Source: Siccirubricoccus sp. G192
GTDB lineage: Bacteria; Pseudomonadota; Alphaproteobacteria; Acetobacterales; Acetobacteraceae
Direction of reading: 5' to 3'
Length of the DNA stretch: 64,000 nucleotides
Assembly (NCBI RefSeq): GCF_019084075.1
Contig: NZ_JAHREN010000001.1
Coordinates: 1,895,501 to 1,959,500 of the forward strand
The notes beneath the pieces are model-generated. The model was not told where the DNA came from and did not search any database. It saw only the letters and a program-made list of their open reading frames with translations. Numbering within the stretch: the first letter of the stretch is position 1; every line of letters starts with the position of its first letter. The position numbers were made by a program, and so were the translations under genes. Below, one piece after another: positions 16,656 to 28,676 of this stretch.

Positions 16656-17546
16656 TCAGCCCCGCGACAGGTAGAGGTAGCCGAGCCGGTTGCCGAGCTG
16701 GGCCAGGCAGGCTTCGGGCGACAGCCTGCCGGTCAGGCCGGCGGGCTCGATCAGCGCCAGGCTGAAGCCCTGCCGCGCGAAATCCTGCAGATAGGCCAGC
16801 GGACCCGGCGAGGCCGCGATGCCGCCAGCCATGAACTCCACCACCAGCGTCACCTGGGGCGAACGGGCGAGCAGCGCGGCGGCGCCCTGGATGGCCTCGG
16901 GCTCGGCGCCCTCGACATCGATCTTGAGCACGTCGACCGAGGACTGGTCGGCCAGCAGCAGGTCAAGCGGTGCGGCGCGCACCCGCACCCGATGCGTCTC
17001 CCACTGTCCCGGTCCGCCGGCGCCGATCGCGCCGCCGCCCGAATATTCATGCACGAAGGCGAATTCCAGCTCCGCCTCGCGCGAATAGACCGCGACGTCG
17101 AAGACCGTGGCGCGGTCGTCGAAGCCATTGATCGAGACCGATTTCCGCAGCTTGCGGCAGATGTCCGGATTGGCCTCGAAGGAGAAGACCCGGCCCTGCG
17201 GCCCCACCCAATGGGAGCCGAGCAGCGTGTAGTAGCCGAAATTGGCGCCGACATCGGCGAAGCGCATGCCCGGCTTCACCGTCTCCCGCAGCACCGCCTC
17301 GATCCAGGGCTCCCAGCGCCCCTCCAGCATGAGGTGGGAGCAGATGCCGACATCGCGGGTGTCCACATAGACGCGGTGCCCAGTATAGAGCCGCGTCAAC
17401 GCTTCATGGTCGCCGAGATAGATGGTCTGGCCATTCTTGAGGCTCTGCACCTCCTGAGTCAGGACTGCCACCTGGGCCTGCAATGCCGCGATATGCTTTC
17501 CAAGCGGCTGGAGAATGCTGAGCAAGGAACCGGGCGTATCGGACAT
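16656..17546 (-). CDS. FkbM-family methyltransferase
   Basis: SAM-dependent methyltransferase of about 296 aa. An N-terminal coiled-coil (ILQPLGKHIAALQAQVAVLTQ) precedes the FkbM domain: MRFADVGANFGYYTLLGS (SAM site), VFSFEANP, and SVDVLKIDVEGAEPEAIQGA. FkbM enzymes O-methylate sugars or polyketides, and in bacteria often surface polysaccharide. The ATG at 17546 (MSDTPGSLL) is preferred; a GTG at 17561 is possible. It neighbours a sulfotransferase gene, suggesting joint decoration of a surface glycan. Confidence 0.85.
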   Translation of the reverse strand: MSDTPGSLLSILQPLGKHIAALQAQVAVLTQEVQSLKNGQTIYLGDHEALTRLYTGHRVYVDTRDVGICSHLMLEGRWEPWIEAVLRETVKPGMRFADVGANFGYYTLLGSHWVGPQGRVFSFEANPDICRKLRKSVSINGFDDRATVFDVAVYSREAELEFAFVHEYSGGGAIGAGGPGQWETHRVRVRAAPLDLLLADQSSVDVLKIDVEGAEPEAIQGAAALLARSPQVTLVVEFMAGGIAASPGPLAYLQDFARQGFSLALIEPAGLTGRLSPEACLAQLGNRLGYLYLSRG

Positions 17547-17748
17547 CGTGAATCTCTGCACAGGAGCGAGTATGGTCGGACACTAGAGCCCTCGGCCTGT
17601 GCGAACAACCATTGATGGAGCCACGCGCCCTTGTTTCGCGCGAAAGGCCGCAGTGCCTCGGGCGTGGTACCCTGCCGTGCCGGCCTGCATGGAATTCCGG
17701 AGCCGCCCGCGGCCGCATCGTCTAAGGAAGCCGCGTAGCCCGACGGTG

Positions 17749-19002
17749 TCACGAGGCGTCCGTGGGGCCTTTCAGGTCATTCGCCGGGGCAATCGAGAAG
17801 GCGCTTACCGCCACGCTGCGCATCGGAAGCTCGGGCGCTTCGGGCGGTGCAATCGCACGCTGCCCGACAATTTCGATCTCAGCGAAGCCGGCACGGTCCC
17901 GGAGCAGATTCTCAGGCACCGTGAAGGCGAGCCTGACGCCGCTCTCGCTTCCGGAACAGAGTGTTTCAAGACGCTTCCCGTTCCCGAATACTTCTATATC
18001 CTGGGCTGCGAAACCTGCCGTGCCGATAATCTTCATGCCAAGCCGGCAGGGCCGGCAATGCGGCGAATGCGCGAGCAGCCGCGCCGAACGGCCATCAGTC
18101 CACCAGTAGTTGGCATCGGACATCCCGTCCGCCGCAGGCATCCAGCGTTGCGGCTGCCAGCCATCCACAAAGGCCAATTCCAGTTCGGCGCTCCGGGCGA
18201 GGACAAAGGGACGCGGCGTGCCGAACCGGGTTCCACGCAGCAGCAGATTCTCCACTCGATGCAGGCGGCTGTCGCGCCGATAGCCTTCCATCTTCTGCTG
18301 CGCCATGCGGTACAGGGCGAGGTCGCCGGAAAACTGCGCCAGGAACTCCTCCTGCATCAGCAGGGCGCGGCAATCTTCGTGCTCGGCCTTTCCAGTCTGC
18401 GAGACATTCTCCCGAGCCAGGGGAAACAAGGGCAGTGCCAGCCTCTCGGATAGCAGATGGAGGGATTCTCCGAGCCGGTCGGTGATGCCAACAAAATCGA
18501 AGCGTTCGTCGAGGATCGCCCGAACGGCCGCTAGCCGCCTGTCGTCCGTGAGGTTGGAGGGCTCCGGCGGAATGGCGAAGGCATTGGCCAATGTGCGCGC
18601 CTGCCGGTCGGGCAGGTAGTCGGGAATGCGCCGCATGAACTCGTCGATCCGGAGTGTCTTCGCTGCCTCGTGGTGAGGCAGTTCCGGATCCTGCCGGGCA
18701 TAGAGATAATGCGAGACAAGAAGGCTGACCGGCTCGCGGATGAAGGTGATTATCCGCATCCGGTCCAGTGGCAGTTCGTTCACGAGATTCCAGCCAACGT
18801 GGCCATGGATATATTGCAGCCCGTCCAACAGTTCGCGGGCGCGTTCAAGATCGTGACCTTCAATTGTCAGCTGCGGCGGAGGCGGAAACACGGACTCGAC
18901 CGGAAGGAAGGAGAGAAAATAGGAATTTACGGTGTTGCCGCCGGTCTTTTCAATGTGCAGGAAGAACACTGGGCGATCCATCCCGCCCGCCTGAATCCGC
19001 AT
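17749..19002 (-). CDS. Sulfotransferase family 2 protein
   Basis: A 417-aa PAPS-dependent sulfotransferase. The 5'-phosphosulfate loop is FLHIEKTGGNT near residue 13, and the 3'-phosphate loop is FIREPVSLLVSHYLYAR. The C-terminal 150 residues look like a beta-rich carbohydrate-binding-type domain and are not part of the core fold. The ATG at 19002 is preceded by AGGAAG. Base composition is visibly less GC-rich than the surroundings, pointing to acquisition. The likely acceptor is a glycan or glycoprotein, inferred from family and the FkbM neighbour. Confidence 0.82.
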   Translation of the reverse strand: MRIQAGGMDRPVFFLHIEKTGGNTVNSYFLSFLPVESVFPPPPQLTIEGHDLERARELLDGLQYIHGHVGWNLVNELPLDRMRIITFIREPVSLLVSHYLYARQDPELPHHEAAKTLRIDEFMRRIPDYLPDRQARTLANAFAIPPEPSNLTDDRRLAAVRAILDERFDFVGITDRLGESLHLLSERLALPLFPLARENVSQTGKAEHEDCRALLMQEEFLAQFSGDLALYRMAQQKMEGYRRDSRLHRVENLLLRGTRFGTPRPFVLARSAELELAFVDGWQPQRWMPAADGMSDANYWWTDGRSARLLAHSPHCRPCRLGMKIIGTAGFAAQDIEVFGNGKRLETLCSGSESGVRLAFTVPENLLRDRAGFAEIEIVGQRAIAPPEAPELPMRSVAVSAFSIAPANDLKGPTDAS

Positions 19003-19156
19003 CGTTCTTCCTGCGCCATATCTTTGCGCCGCTGTCAGAAGCTTGCGCGCCGCACATCGTCTAGAAAGGCGATCAGGATGCGGCTGTCAATCGAGGGTTG
19101 GAGCGATGGGGGCCACAAGAACCAGGCACCGGCATCCTGAGGCGCCGGCCCACCTC

Positions 19157-21355
<2,199 letters not shown>

Positions 21356-21452
21356 CGTGGCCCTATCTGGGGTTCCGGACCGCTGCCGTCGAGCGCTGGC
21401 GGGCGCAGGGCGGCCATGCTGACATGCCGCGGAGAGGAATGGAGGATCTGCC

Positions 21453-22420
21453 ATGGCATGGCATCGCCGCAACCTGCTGGTGGGGGTGGCCGGGGGGCTG
21501 GCGCGTCCGGCCCTGGCCCAGCCCGCGGGGCGGCCGATCCGGCTGATCGTGGCCTTCGCGCCCGGCGGCGCCACCGATGTCGCCGCCCGGCTGCTGGCCG
21601 AGCGGTTGGCGGAGGGGCTCGGCCAGCCCGTGGTGGTGGAGAACCGCGCCGGCGCCGCCGGCATCATCGGCACCGAGGCCGCGGCCCGCAGCCCGGCCGA
21701 TGGCCTGACCCTGCTGATGGGCACCATCAGCACCCAGCGATGAATGTGCCGCTCTATGGCAGGCGGCTCAGCTACGACCCGGTGCAGGATTTTGCCCCGG
21801 TCTCCCGCGTCGCCACCGGGCCGAACCTGCTGGTGGTGCATCCCTCCGTGCCGGCCCGCAGCGTGGCGGCGCTGGTGGCGCTGGCCAGGGCGAGGCCGGG
21901 CGGGCTGGCCTATGGCTCCGGCGGCAACGGCACCTCGACCCATCTGGCGGCGGAGATGTTCAAGGCCATGGCCGGGGTGGACCTGCTGCATGTGCCCTTC
22001 CGCAGCACGGCGCCGGCGGCGACCGCGCTCGCCGCCGGCCAGGTGCAGGTGATGTTCGACACCATCATCTCCGCCCTGCCCCTGGTGCGGGAGGGGCAGG
22101 TGCGCGCCCTGGCGGTCACGGCCTCGGCGCGCCTGCCCGCCCTGCCGGAACTGCCGGCGGTGGCGGAGACGCTGCCCGGCTTCGAGATGGGCATCTGGGT
22201 CGGGCTCTTCGCCCCTGCCGGCACGCCCGCGGCGGCGATCGCCCGGATCGACGCCGCCACCCGGGCCGCCCTGGCCATGCCCGGCCTGCAGGCCCGGCTG
22301 GAGGGGATCGGCGCGCAGCCCTTCCCGGCCGCCGGGCCGGAGGAATTCGCCGCCTTCCTCCAGGCCGAGATCGCGCGCTGGACCCAGGTGGTCCAGGCCG
22401 CCCGGATCACCGCGGATTAG
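21453..22420 (+). pseudogene. Bug-family tripartite tricarboxylate receptor, frameshifted
   Basis: Periplasmic solute-binding protein of the tripartite tricarboxylate transporter family, about 322 aa if repaired. The first part (signal peptide, then [19 protein letters not shown] and [19 protein letters not shown]) stops at 21741. The second frame continues [21 protein letters not shown] to the C-terminus. Adding one C after position 21735 restores the family sequence (GTISTHAMNVPLY), so a single-base deletion is the simplest reading. No TctA/TctB membrane genes are nearby. Confidence 0.85.
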
Positions 22421-22438
22421 GCTGCTGCCACCCGCCCG

Positions 22439-22795
22439 CTACCGCCGGCGGCCGCTGTTGAGCAGGCTGGCCACCACCCAGGTCGCGGCGACCGCGATGC
22501 CGATGGCCACCAGTGGCCGCGCCCTGGTCGCGGAACGGAGCTGGTCGGCCACGTCATAGGCGATGTCGCGGCCATGCGTGGCATAGCTGCCGGCCACGCG
22601 GGCGGCATCCTGCGCCGCCGGGGCGACGTTCCGCTCGACCACATCCTCAAGCTGCGACCAGAGCCGGCGCAGCTCCCCGCGCGCATCGCCGCCGCGCTCC
22701 CGCACGGTTTCGGCGGCACGGCTGCCGTAATCCTCCGCGGTGTCGCGAACCTCATGGGCCCGCCGGCCAAGGCTGGAGAGAAACCCGTCCGCCAT
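22439..22795 (-). CDS. DUF883/ElaB-like membrane-anchored small protein
   Basis: A 118-aa protein: a long charged helical region (HEVRDTAEDYGSRAAETVRERGGDARGEL and onward, described by its helix pattern) followed by one C-terminal membrane segment (ARPLVAIGIAVAATWVVAS) and a basic tail. This resembles the ElaB/YqjD group, which anchors inactive ribosomes at the membrane in stationary phase; that role is inferred. The ATG at 22795 follows a GGGAGC site. It is convergent with the Bug gene. Confidence 0.65.
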   Translation of the reverse strand: MADGFLSSLGRRAHEVRDTAEDYGSRAAETVRERGGDARGELRRLWSQLEDVVERNVAPAAQDAARVAGSYATHGRDIAYDVADQLRSATRARPLVAIGIAVAATWVVASLLNSGRRR

Positions 22796-22926
22796 TGGAA
22801 AATGCTCCCTGATCTGATTGCAGGGCACCAACGTCCGCCCGGCGCCAGGGTTCGCGGCCCCGGCCTTGGCAGGTCGCGCCAAAGCGCCCAAGGACGCGCT
22901 GCACCGCCGCCCGGGGGAGACGCCGC

Positions 22927-24231
22927 GTGACCAGGATTCCACCTGTCGAGCCCGATTTCTCCGGTGAGCCGGGCGCCGCGCGGAGCGTCGCCGTGATCGG
23001 CGGCGGGCCGGCCGGGCTGATGGCGGCCGAGGTGCTCGCCAGGGGCGGCGCCAACGTCACCCTGCTGGACCGGATGCCCTCGCTCGGCCGCAAGCTGCTG
23101 ATCGCCGGGCGCGGCGGGCTGAACCTGACGCATGGCGAGGCGCTGCCGGCCTTCCTCGCCCGCTATGGCGAGGCGGCGCCGCATCTGACCCCGGCCATTG
23201 CCACCTTCCCGCCCGCGGCGCTGGTCGCCTGGTGCGAGGGGCTGGGGCAGGAAACCTTCACCGGCAGCAGCGGAAGGGTCTTTCCGCGAGCGCTGAAGGC
23301 CTCGCCGCTGCTGCGCACTTGGCTGGCGCGGCTGGCGGGGCTGGGCGTCGCGATCCGCACGCGGCATCGCTGGCTGGGCTGGGACGCGGCAGGCGGGCTG
23401 GCCTTCGCCACGCCGGAGGCGACCGGGACGCTTGCATCTCGCGGACCGATTCACGCCTTCGGGCGAAGCCCTCCGGCGACCGGACCGCTCAGCCTGCGCC
23501 CGGCGGCCACGGTGCTGGCGCTGGGCGGCGCCTCCTGGCCGCGGCTCGGCTCGGACGGGGCCTGGACGGCGCTGCTGCCGGGGGTGGCGATCGCGCCGCT
23601 GCGCCCGGCCAATTGCGGCTTCACCATCGCCTGGTCGGAGGTCTTCCGCCGCCGCTTCGAGGGCCAGCCGCTCAAGCGCATCGCGCTCGGCTTCGGCGGC
23701 AGGGTGGTGCGGGGCGAGGCGGTGGTCACCGCCACCGGCATCGAGGGCGGCGCGGTCTATGCCCTGTCCGCCGCCTTGCGGGAGGCGATCGCGGCCGGCG
23801 GGCCGGTGGTGGCCAGCCTCGACCTTCGCCCGGATCTCAGCGCCGCGGCGCTGGCCGCGCGGCTGGATGGGCCGCGCGGCGGGCAATCCCTGGCCAACCA
23901 CCTGCGCCGCGCCGGGCTGCCGCCCATCGCCATCGGCCTGGTGCAGGAGGCCCTGCATGCCGGGGAGACGGCGCCGCTCTCCCGCCTGGTGAAGGCGATG
24001 CCGCTGCGGCTGCTGGCGCCGCAGCCCATCGCGCGGGCGATTTCCTCGGCAGGCGGCGTCGCATGGGCAGAGCTGGATGCGCGCTTCATGCTGCGCGCCC
24101 GGCCGGGCATCTTCCTGGCCGGGGAAATGCTTGACTGGGAGGCGCCGACCGGCGGCTACCTGCTGCAGGCCTGCTTCAGTACCGGCGCGGCGGCGGGGCG
24201 GGGGGTGCTGGATTGGCTGAGCGGGCGATAG
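22927..24231 (+). CDS. NAD(P)/FAD-dependent oxidoreductase (BaiN/HI0933-like, TIGR03862 type)
   Basis: Flavoprotein of 434 aa. The FAD-binding dinucleotide motif (VAVIGGGPAGLMAAEVLARGG) lies at about residues 19-39, with GRKLLIAGRGGLNLTH, VLALGGASWPRLGSDG, and the C-terminal FAD contact (GEMLDWEAPTGGYLLQACF). Function is unknown for this alphaproteobacterial branch. Residues about 171-190 (RGPIHAFGRSPPATGP) have no place in the family pattern and are encoded by a repeat-like insert at 23441-23490. The TAG stop abuts another repeat fragment. Confidence 0.88.
   Translation: MTRIPPVEPDFSGEPGAARSVAVIGGGPAGLMAAEVLARGGANVTLLDRMPSLGRKLLIAGRGGLNLTHGEALPAFLARYGEAAPHLTPAIATFPPAALVAWCEGLGQETFTGSSGRVFPRALKASPLLRTWLARLAGLGVAIRTRHRWLGWDAAGGLAFATPEATGTLASRGPIHAFGRSPPATGPLSLRPAATVLALGGASWPRLGSDGAWTALLPGVAIAPLRPANCGFTIAWSEVFRRRFEGQPLKRIALGFGGRVVRGEAVVTATGIEGGAVYALSAALREAIAAGGPVVASLDLRPDLSAAALAARLDGPRGGQSLANHLRRAGLPPIAIGLVQEALHAGETAPLSRLVKAMPLRLLAPQPIARAISSAGGVAWAELDARFMLRARPGIFLAGEMLDWEAPTGGYLLQACFSTGAAAGRGVLDWLSGR
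23441..23490 (-). repeat. Partial palindromic element inside the flavoprotein gene
   Basis: The forward strand reads GCGGACCGATTCACGCCTTC...GGCGACCGGACCGCTC. Reverse-complemented it aligns with the left module of the element (GAGCGGATCGCCG...GAGGCGTGAATC) with several changes. The frame of the host gene is kept. The long palindrome is missing. Confidence 0.65.
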
Positions 24232-24266
24232 GGCGGATCGCGGACGGAGATGAACCTCCGGGAGTG
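24230..24266 (+). repeat. Truncated palindromic element after the flavoprotein stop
   Basis: AGGGCGGATCGCGGACGGAG...GAACCTCCGGGAGTG matches about 37 bp of the left module of copy 1 (4248-4282). It begins at the A of the flavoprotein's TAG stop codon and ends before the palindrome. Confidence 0.7.
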
Positions 24267-24322
24267 CGCCACGGCGGCAGGTCCTCACGGCCCGCCACGC
24301 CCGGGCGATAGCGCAGGCCGCG

Positions 24323-24619
24323 CTATTGCTTCGGGAGGCCGGCCCCCGCGTCGAGCGCATCATCGACGCGGACGAGAAGGGTGGCGGAGATCCGCAGGAT
24401 GGACCGATTGCGGCCGGTGCGCCGGCTGAGCACCGCGAAGCGCGTGCCGAAGCGGGCCTTCAGTTCAGCGACCGCGGCCTCGACAGCAGCGAAGTCGGCA
24501 CCCTCCAGGGAGAGTTGCACACCGCGGGCACCACCGAGTGGCAGTTGCGGATGCGGCATTGCGGGCGCGGCTGGCGGTGCCAGTTCAAGCTGCGCCGGCT
24601 TCTTCTTCCTGGAGGGCAT
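24323..24619 (-). CDS. Small hypothetical protein
   Basis: Predicted 98-aa protein starting MPSRKKKPAQLELAPPA, with a Pro/Ala-rich N-terminal third. A compact second half follows (GVQLSLEGADFAAVEAAVAELKARFG...SRRTGRNRSILRISATLLVRVDD) that looks like an alpha/beta domain. I do not recognise the family. The start at 24619 lacks a strong ribosome site. It stands alone between the flavoprotein gene and an empty region, so expression is uncertain. Confidence 0.45.
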   Translation of the reverse strand: MPSRKKKPAQLELAPPAAPAMPHPQLPLGGARGVQLSLEGADFAAVEAAVAELKARFGTRFAVLSRRTGRNRSILRISATLLVRVDDALDAGAGLPKQ

Positions 24620-25084
24620 GGCATTCCAATGGCAGGGGCGCAGTGGTCCACCGCGGCCTCGCCCGCGGCAGGTCCGATCATGGCGGCGGCGCTCTCTCGC
24701 ATGGTTCCGCTGCCGGGGCACGCGCAGAATTCGACATCGCTCCTGCGGCTGCAATTATCCACATCGGCGTGCGTAAGTCTGGGGATGACCCTCTCGATAA
24801 CGCTGCGCATCCCTTGCTGCGCAAGCGCCCATGACCAGGTTCGCAGGCCGTTCTCCTGACGGCCCGGAGCGGAGAAGGATTGCCGGTGGACAGATGCCGC
24901 CGCACCACAATCAGGGGCCGATGCCGCATATTCTGCGCGGCGGCCCGTTGACACGCGCTTGGTGGATTGCCCGCGCGCCAGGAGTGACGGCAGCCTTCGG
25001 CGCCCGGTCGAGCGGCAAGCGACGATGCGGGCGTGAGGCCCTGATCGGCCCGGCGCGGCATGGGGACCAGGGACCTGGCCGCGC
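24620..25084. other. About 465 bp without a convincing gene
   Basis: Frames here are open only by GC bias and show no family pattern. The one notable motif is a perfect DnaA-box 9-mer, TTATCCACA, at 24755-24763. The stretch is less GC-rich than its flanks around 24750-24830. No RNA gene was recognised. Confidence 0.4.
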
Positions 25085-26097
25085 TCACTCATCCGCCAGG
25101 GCAAACAGCAGCAGCAGCGTCCGTTGCAGCATGTTCTCGTTGTCGTCCGAGAGCAGCGCCACCAGGGTGCGGCCGCCATGCCGGGCGACGCCCACCGCCT
25201 CGTAATTCTCGGGCGGCACCGGGCGGGAGAGGCGAAGGATCACCTCGCCCTCCAGCACCGCACCGGGCGCCGCGGCCCGCAATTGCGGCGCGGTGAGCCG
25301 CAGCAGCCGGCCGCCGAAGCCGGCGAAGACGGAAAAGCTGCGCTCCAGCACCAGCGCCCCGCCATCCGGCAGCGGCGCCGCATCGGCCGGCAGGAAGCCC
25401 TCGCCCGGGCGGTAGAACAGCGAAACCCAGGCACCGGGGCCGCCGAGCCAGGCGCGCCGCAGGTCCGGCGCGCCCTCCGGCGCCAGGGATTCGGCGATGG
25501 CCAGCCAGCGGCCATCGGCCAGCACCGCGAGGGATTCCAGCCCGCCATTGCCGGGCGCGCGTTCCAGCCCCGGCGGCGTCTCGACATAGCCGCCCGGCCC
25601 ATCCAGGCGGGGATAGGCGCGGATGCGGTGCCAGCGTTCGAAGCCCACCAGCCAGGTGCCATCCGGCAATCGGGCCAGGGCTTCCGAATCCCCGCTCCAG
25701 CCGCGCGAGAGCGGCAGCCCGGCGCCGTCCCGCAGGGCGCCGGTGCGGAGCCCGGTCAGCCCCACCGGCACGCCTGCCCGCAGCACCAGCCGCGCCTGCA
25801 TCCACTTCGCCAGGTCGCTGATGGCAGTGAGCTGCAGGTCGTCCGAGAGATGCAGGCCGGACAGGCCGCCGAAGCCGAGCACCGATTCATCCAGCACCAG
25901 CCCGCCCAGCGCCTCCAGCCGGCTGCCCGGGGGCAGGGGGTGCAGGGCCAGGGGGCGGGCGAGGGGAGCGCCCTCGCGCGCCTGCGGCGAGGCGCAGGCG
26001 GTGGAGGCGAGCAGCCCGGGCAGGCCGAGCAGCAGGGACCGGCGGCCCAGGCCGAGGGCCGGCCCTCCCCGCCCGCGGGGGAGGGGGGAGGCGTCAT
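25085..26097 (-). pseudogene. Esterase-like/phytase-like beta-propeller protein, frameshifted near the N-terminus
   Basis: The body resembles the esterase-like activity of phytase family (GFGGLSGLHLSDDLQLTAISD, SGDSEALARLPDGTWLVGFERWHRI, GNGGLESLAVLADG, PVPPENYEAVGVA), a secreted beta-propeller. Upstream, the same frame carries a signal-like segment (SLLLGLPGLLASTACAS) but has no start codon. The ATG at 26097 is in another frame; one extra C in the C6 run (26083-26088) would join them. Single-base loss, real or artefactual, is inferred. It follows cobT on the same strand. Confidence 0.7.
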
Positions 26098-26125
26098 TCG
26101 GGGAGGCGAAGGCGCCCGGCCATCC

Positions 26126-27994
26126 TCACGCCACCAGCGGCGCGCGTTCAGCCGCGGCGCGGTGCCACGCCTCGGCGGCGTCCTCGTCGAACAATTCCGC
26201 CAGCTTCTTCATCATGGTGCCGCCAAGCTCCTCGGCATCCACGATGGTGACGGCGCGGCGGTAGTAGCGGGTCACGTCATGGCCGATGCCGATGGCGATG
26301 AGCTCCACGTCGCCGCGGCCCTCGATATCGGCGATCACCTTGCGCAGGTGCCGTTCCAGGTAATTGCCGGGATTCACCGACAACGTGCTGTCATCCACCG
26401 GCGCGCCATCCGAGATCACCATCAGGATGCGGCGGTGCTCCGGCCGGCCGCGCAGCCGCTTATAGGCCCATTCCAGCGCCTCGCCGTCGATATTTTCCTT
26501 CAGCAGCCCCTCGCGCAGCATCAGGCCGAGATTCTTGCGGGCGCGGCGCCAGGGCGCGTCGGCGGATTTGTAGACCACGTGGCGCAGGTCGTTGAGCCGC
26601 CCGGGATTGCGCGGCTTGCCGTCCTGCACCCATTTCTCGCGGCTCTGCCCACCCTTCCAGGCACGGGTGGTGAAGCCCAGGATCTCGGTCTTGACGGCGC
26701 AGCGCTCCAGGGTGCGCGCCAGGATGTCGCTGCACATGGCGGCGACGGTGATCGGGCGGCCGCGCATGGAGCCGGAATTGTCGATCAGCAGCGACACCAC
26801 CGTGTCGCGGAAATCCGCCTCCCGCTCCCGCTTGTAGGAGAGCGCCAGCATCGGGTTGGCGACGATGCGGGCGAGGCGGGAGGCATCCAGCATTCCCTCC
26901 TCCAGGTCGAATTCCCAGGCCCGCTGCTGCTGCGCCAGCAGGCGCCGCTGCAGGCGGTTGGCCAGCTTGGAAACCACGCCCTGGAGATGCGAAAGCTGCT
27001 GGTCGAGCTGCTGCCGCAGCCGCGTCAATTCCTCCGGGTCGCAGAGGTCGTCGGCTTCCACGATCTCGTCGAACTGGGTGGAGAAGGCGTGGTAGCGGCT
27101 GGCGTCGTCGGTGACGGGAACCTCGCGCCGCTGCTGCGGACCGCCGGGCTTGTCGTCGCCCTCGGCGGCGGCGCCTTCCTCCTCGCTGTCCTGCGCCTCC
27201 TCCTCGGCGGCCTCGCCCTGCATCGCCTCGGGCTGGGCGCCGAGCATGCTTTCCTGGTCCTGCGCCTGGGCCTCGCCCTCGCCGGACTGGTCCTGCTGGG
27301 AGGATTGCTCGCCGCTTTCCTCGCCATCCTCCTGGTCCTCGGCCTCGGATTCCACCTCGGCCTCGGCCAGGTCGAGCGCCGCCAGCAGCTTGCGGGAGGC
27401 GCGGGCGAAGGCGTCCTGGTCCTCGGTGGTGGTGGCCATCTCGGCCAGCGCCGCCTCCGCCTTCTCGCCGAGCGCATCGCGCCAGAGATCGAGCACGCGC
27501 TGGGCTGCCGGCGGCGCCGGTTCGCCGGAGATGCGCTCGCGCGCCAGCAGGGACAGCGCCGCGGGCAGCGGCAACTGGTCCTTGCGGGTCATGCGGTCGA
27601 AGCCCTCGGTCTCGCACATGTCGGAGAGCCGGGCGCGGAGATTGGCGGCGACGCCGGACATGTGGCGGCTGCCCACCGCCTCGACCCGCACATCCTCCAG
27701 CGCGTCGTAGACCTCCTTGGCCTCGCGCCGGGCGGGCAGGCGGGCGGCGTGCAGCGCCTCGGAATGGTGGCGGAGCCGCAGCGCGGCGGCATCGGCGGCG
27801 CCGCGCAGCTTCGCCATCTCGGCCGGCGGCAGGCTGCGGGTCGGCAGCGGCAGGCGCACGCGCTTGCCGCTGACCCCGCCGGGGCCGGGCTGGAAGGCCA
27901 CCTGCACTTCCGAATTGACATGCGCGATGGCGCGCAGCGTGCCGGCAGTGGCGCGCTTGAACTCTTCCTGGCGCGTGAGGTCCTGCTTGGTCAT
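26126..27994 (-). CDS. cobT: Cobaltochelatase subunit CobT
   Basis: Regulatory subunit of aerobic cobaltochelatase CobNST, which inserts cobalt into hydrogenobyrinate a,c-diamide; 622 aa. The N-terminal CobT domain is followed by a very acidic Glu/Gln-rich linker (about residues 210-300). A C-terminal von Willebrand A domain carries the MIDAS motif DNSGSM and TDGAP-like loop ([10 protein letters not shown]). The ATG at 27994 ([12 protein letters not shown]) suits the family. cobS lies upstream with a GST gene between; cobN is not in the window. Confidence 0.95.
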   Translation of the reverse strand: MTKQDLTRQEEFKRATAGTLRAIAHVNSEVQVAFQPGPGGVSGKRVRLPLPTRSLPPAEMAKLRGAADAAALRLRHHSEALHAARLPARREAKEVYDALEDVRVEAVGSRHMSGVAANLRARLSDMCETEGFDRMTRKDQLPLPAALSLLARERISGEPAPPAAQRVLDLWRDALGEKAEAALAEMATTTEDQDAFARASRKLLAALDLAEAEVESEAEDQEDGEESGEQSSQQDQSGEGEAQAQDQESMLGAQPEAMQGEAAEEEAQDSEEEGAAAEGDDKPGGPQQRREVPVTDDASRYHAFSTQFDEIVEADDLCDPEELTRLRQQLDQQLSHLQGVVSKLANRLQRRLLAQQQRAWEFDLEEGMLDASRLARIVANPMLALSYKREREADFRDTVVSLLIDNSGSMRGRPITVAAMCSDILARTLERCAVKTEILGFTTRAWKGGQSREKWVQDGKPRNPGRLNDLRHVVYKSADAPWRRARKNLGLMLREGLLKENIDGEALEWAYKRLRGRPEHRRILMVISDGAPVDDSTLSVNPGNYLERHLRKVIADIEGRGDVELIAIGIGHDVTRYYRRAVTIVDAEELGGTMMKKLAELFDEDAAEAWHRAAAERAPLVA

Positions 27995-28007
27995 GCCATC
28001 CGTTCCG

Positions 28008-28664
28008 TCAGGCTGCCGGCTCGCCCGGCGCCGCCCTGTCCTTGGCCTGCGCCCGGGCCAGTGCCGGCCGCCCCTCCAGCGCCCCGAGATAGGCCGCGAG
28101 GGCCGGTCCCGGCGTGAGTTTCCCCCAGCCCACCACCCATCGCACCATGCTTCCCACCATGAGATCGGCGGCCGAGAAGCGCGCGCCCAGCAGGAAGGGC
28201 CCGCCGGCGCCGAGCGCCGCCTCGACGCGCGCCACCGCGGTGGCGAAATCCGGCCAGCCGATCGCCGAGGGCGGCGGCGGCGCGGCGCGGGGGAAGACCT
28301 GGTCGGCGAATGCCGGCTCCAGCACCGCACCGGCATAGGCCATCCAGCCGGCATAGGCCGCCCGCTCCGGCGTGCCGACCGGCGGCGCGAGCCCCGCTTC
28401 GGGCAGGGTATCGGCGACATAGGCGCAGATGCCGGCGCTTTCGGTGATCGCCACGCCGCGCCATGCCCCGTCCGGGCCGCGATCCTCCAGCACCGGGACC
28501 TTGCCGAAGGGGTTCAGGGCAAGGAAGCCTGGCGCCTTCTGCGTGGCGCGCGAGAGGTCGTGCCGCAGCAGCGCGTAGTCCGCCCCCGCCTCCTCCAGCA
28601 GCCAGAGGATGCGGAAGGAGCGGGACTGCGGCGCGTGGTGCAGAAGGAAGCGCGGCTGCGCCAT
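28008..28664 (-). CDS. Glutathione S-transferase family protein
   Basis: A 218-aa thioredoxin-fold plus helical GST. The N-terminal domain has [19 protein letters not shown] and the glutathione-binding [11 protein letters not shown]...[14 protein letters not shown] (cis-Pro and ESxAI-type motif). The C-terminal helical domain includes [12 protein letters not shown]. It is inserted between cobS and cobT with gaps of 12-13 bp, so it is probably co-transcribed with them. A link to cobalamin synthesis is not established. Confidence 0.88.
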   Translation of the reverse strand: MAQPRFLLHHAPQSRSFRILWLLEEAGADYALLRHDLSRATQKAPGFLALNPFGKVPVLEDRGPDGAWRGVAITESAGICAYVADTLPEAGLAPPVGTPERAAYAGWMAYAGAVLEPAFADQVFPRAAPPPPSAIGWPDFATAVARVEAALGAGGPFLLGARFSAADLMVGSMVRWVVGWGKLTPGPALAAYLGALEGRPALARAQAKDRAAPGEPAA

Positions 28665-28676
28665 GGCCCCCGGCCT

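Noticed and set aside
17547..17748. A gene between the FkbM and sulfotransferase genes
   Set aside because: The 200-bp gap has only short overlapping frames without a ribosome site or family pattern.
24620..25084. Several open frames of 80-240 codons in this gap
   Set aside because: They overlap one another on both strands, show no family pattern and are expected by chance at this GC content.
25124..28117. A very long open frame (about 1000 codons) opposite the esterase-like and cobT genes
   Set aside because: It is the antisense of firmly identified genes, with Gln/Arg/Gly-rich sequence typical of high-GC shadow frames.
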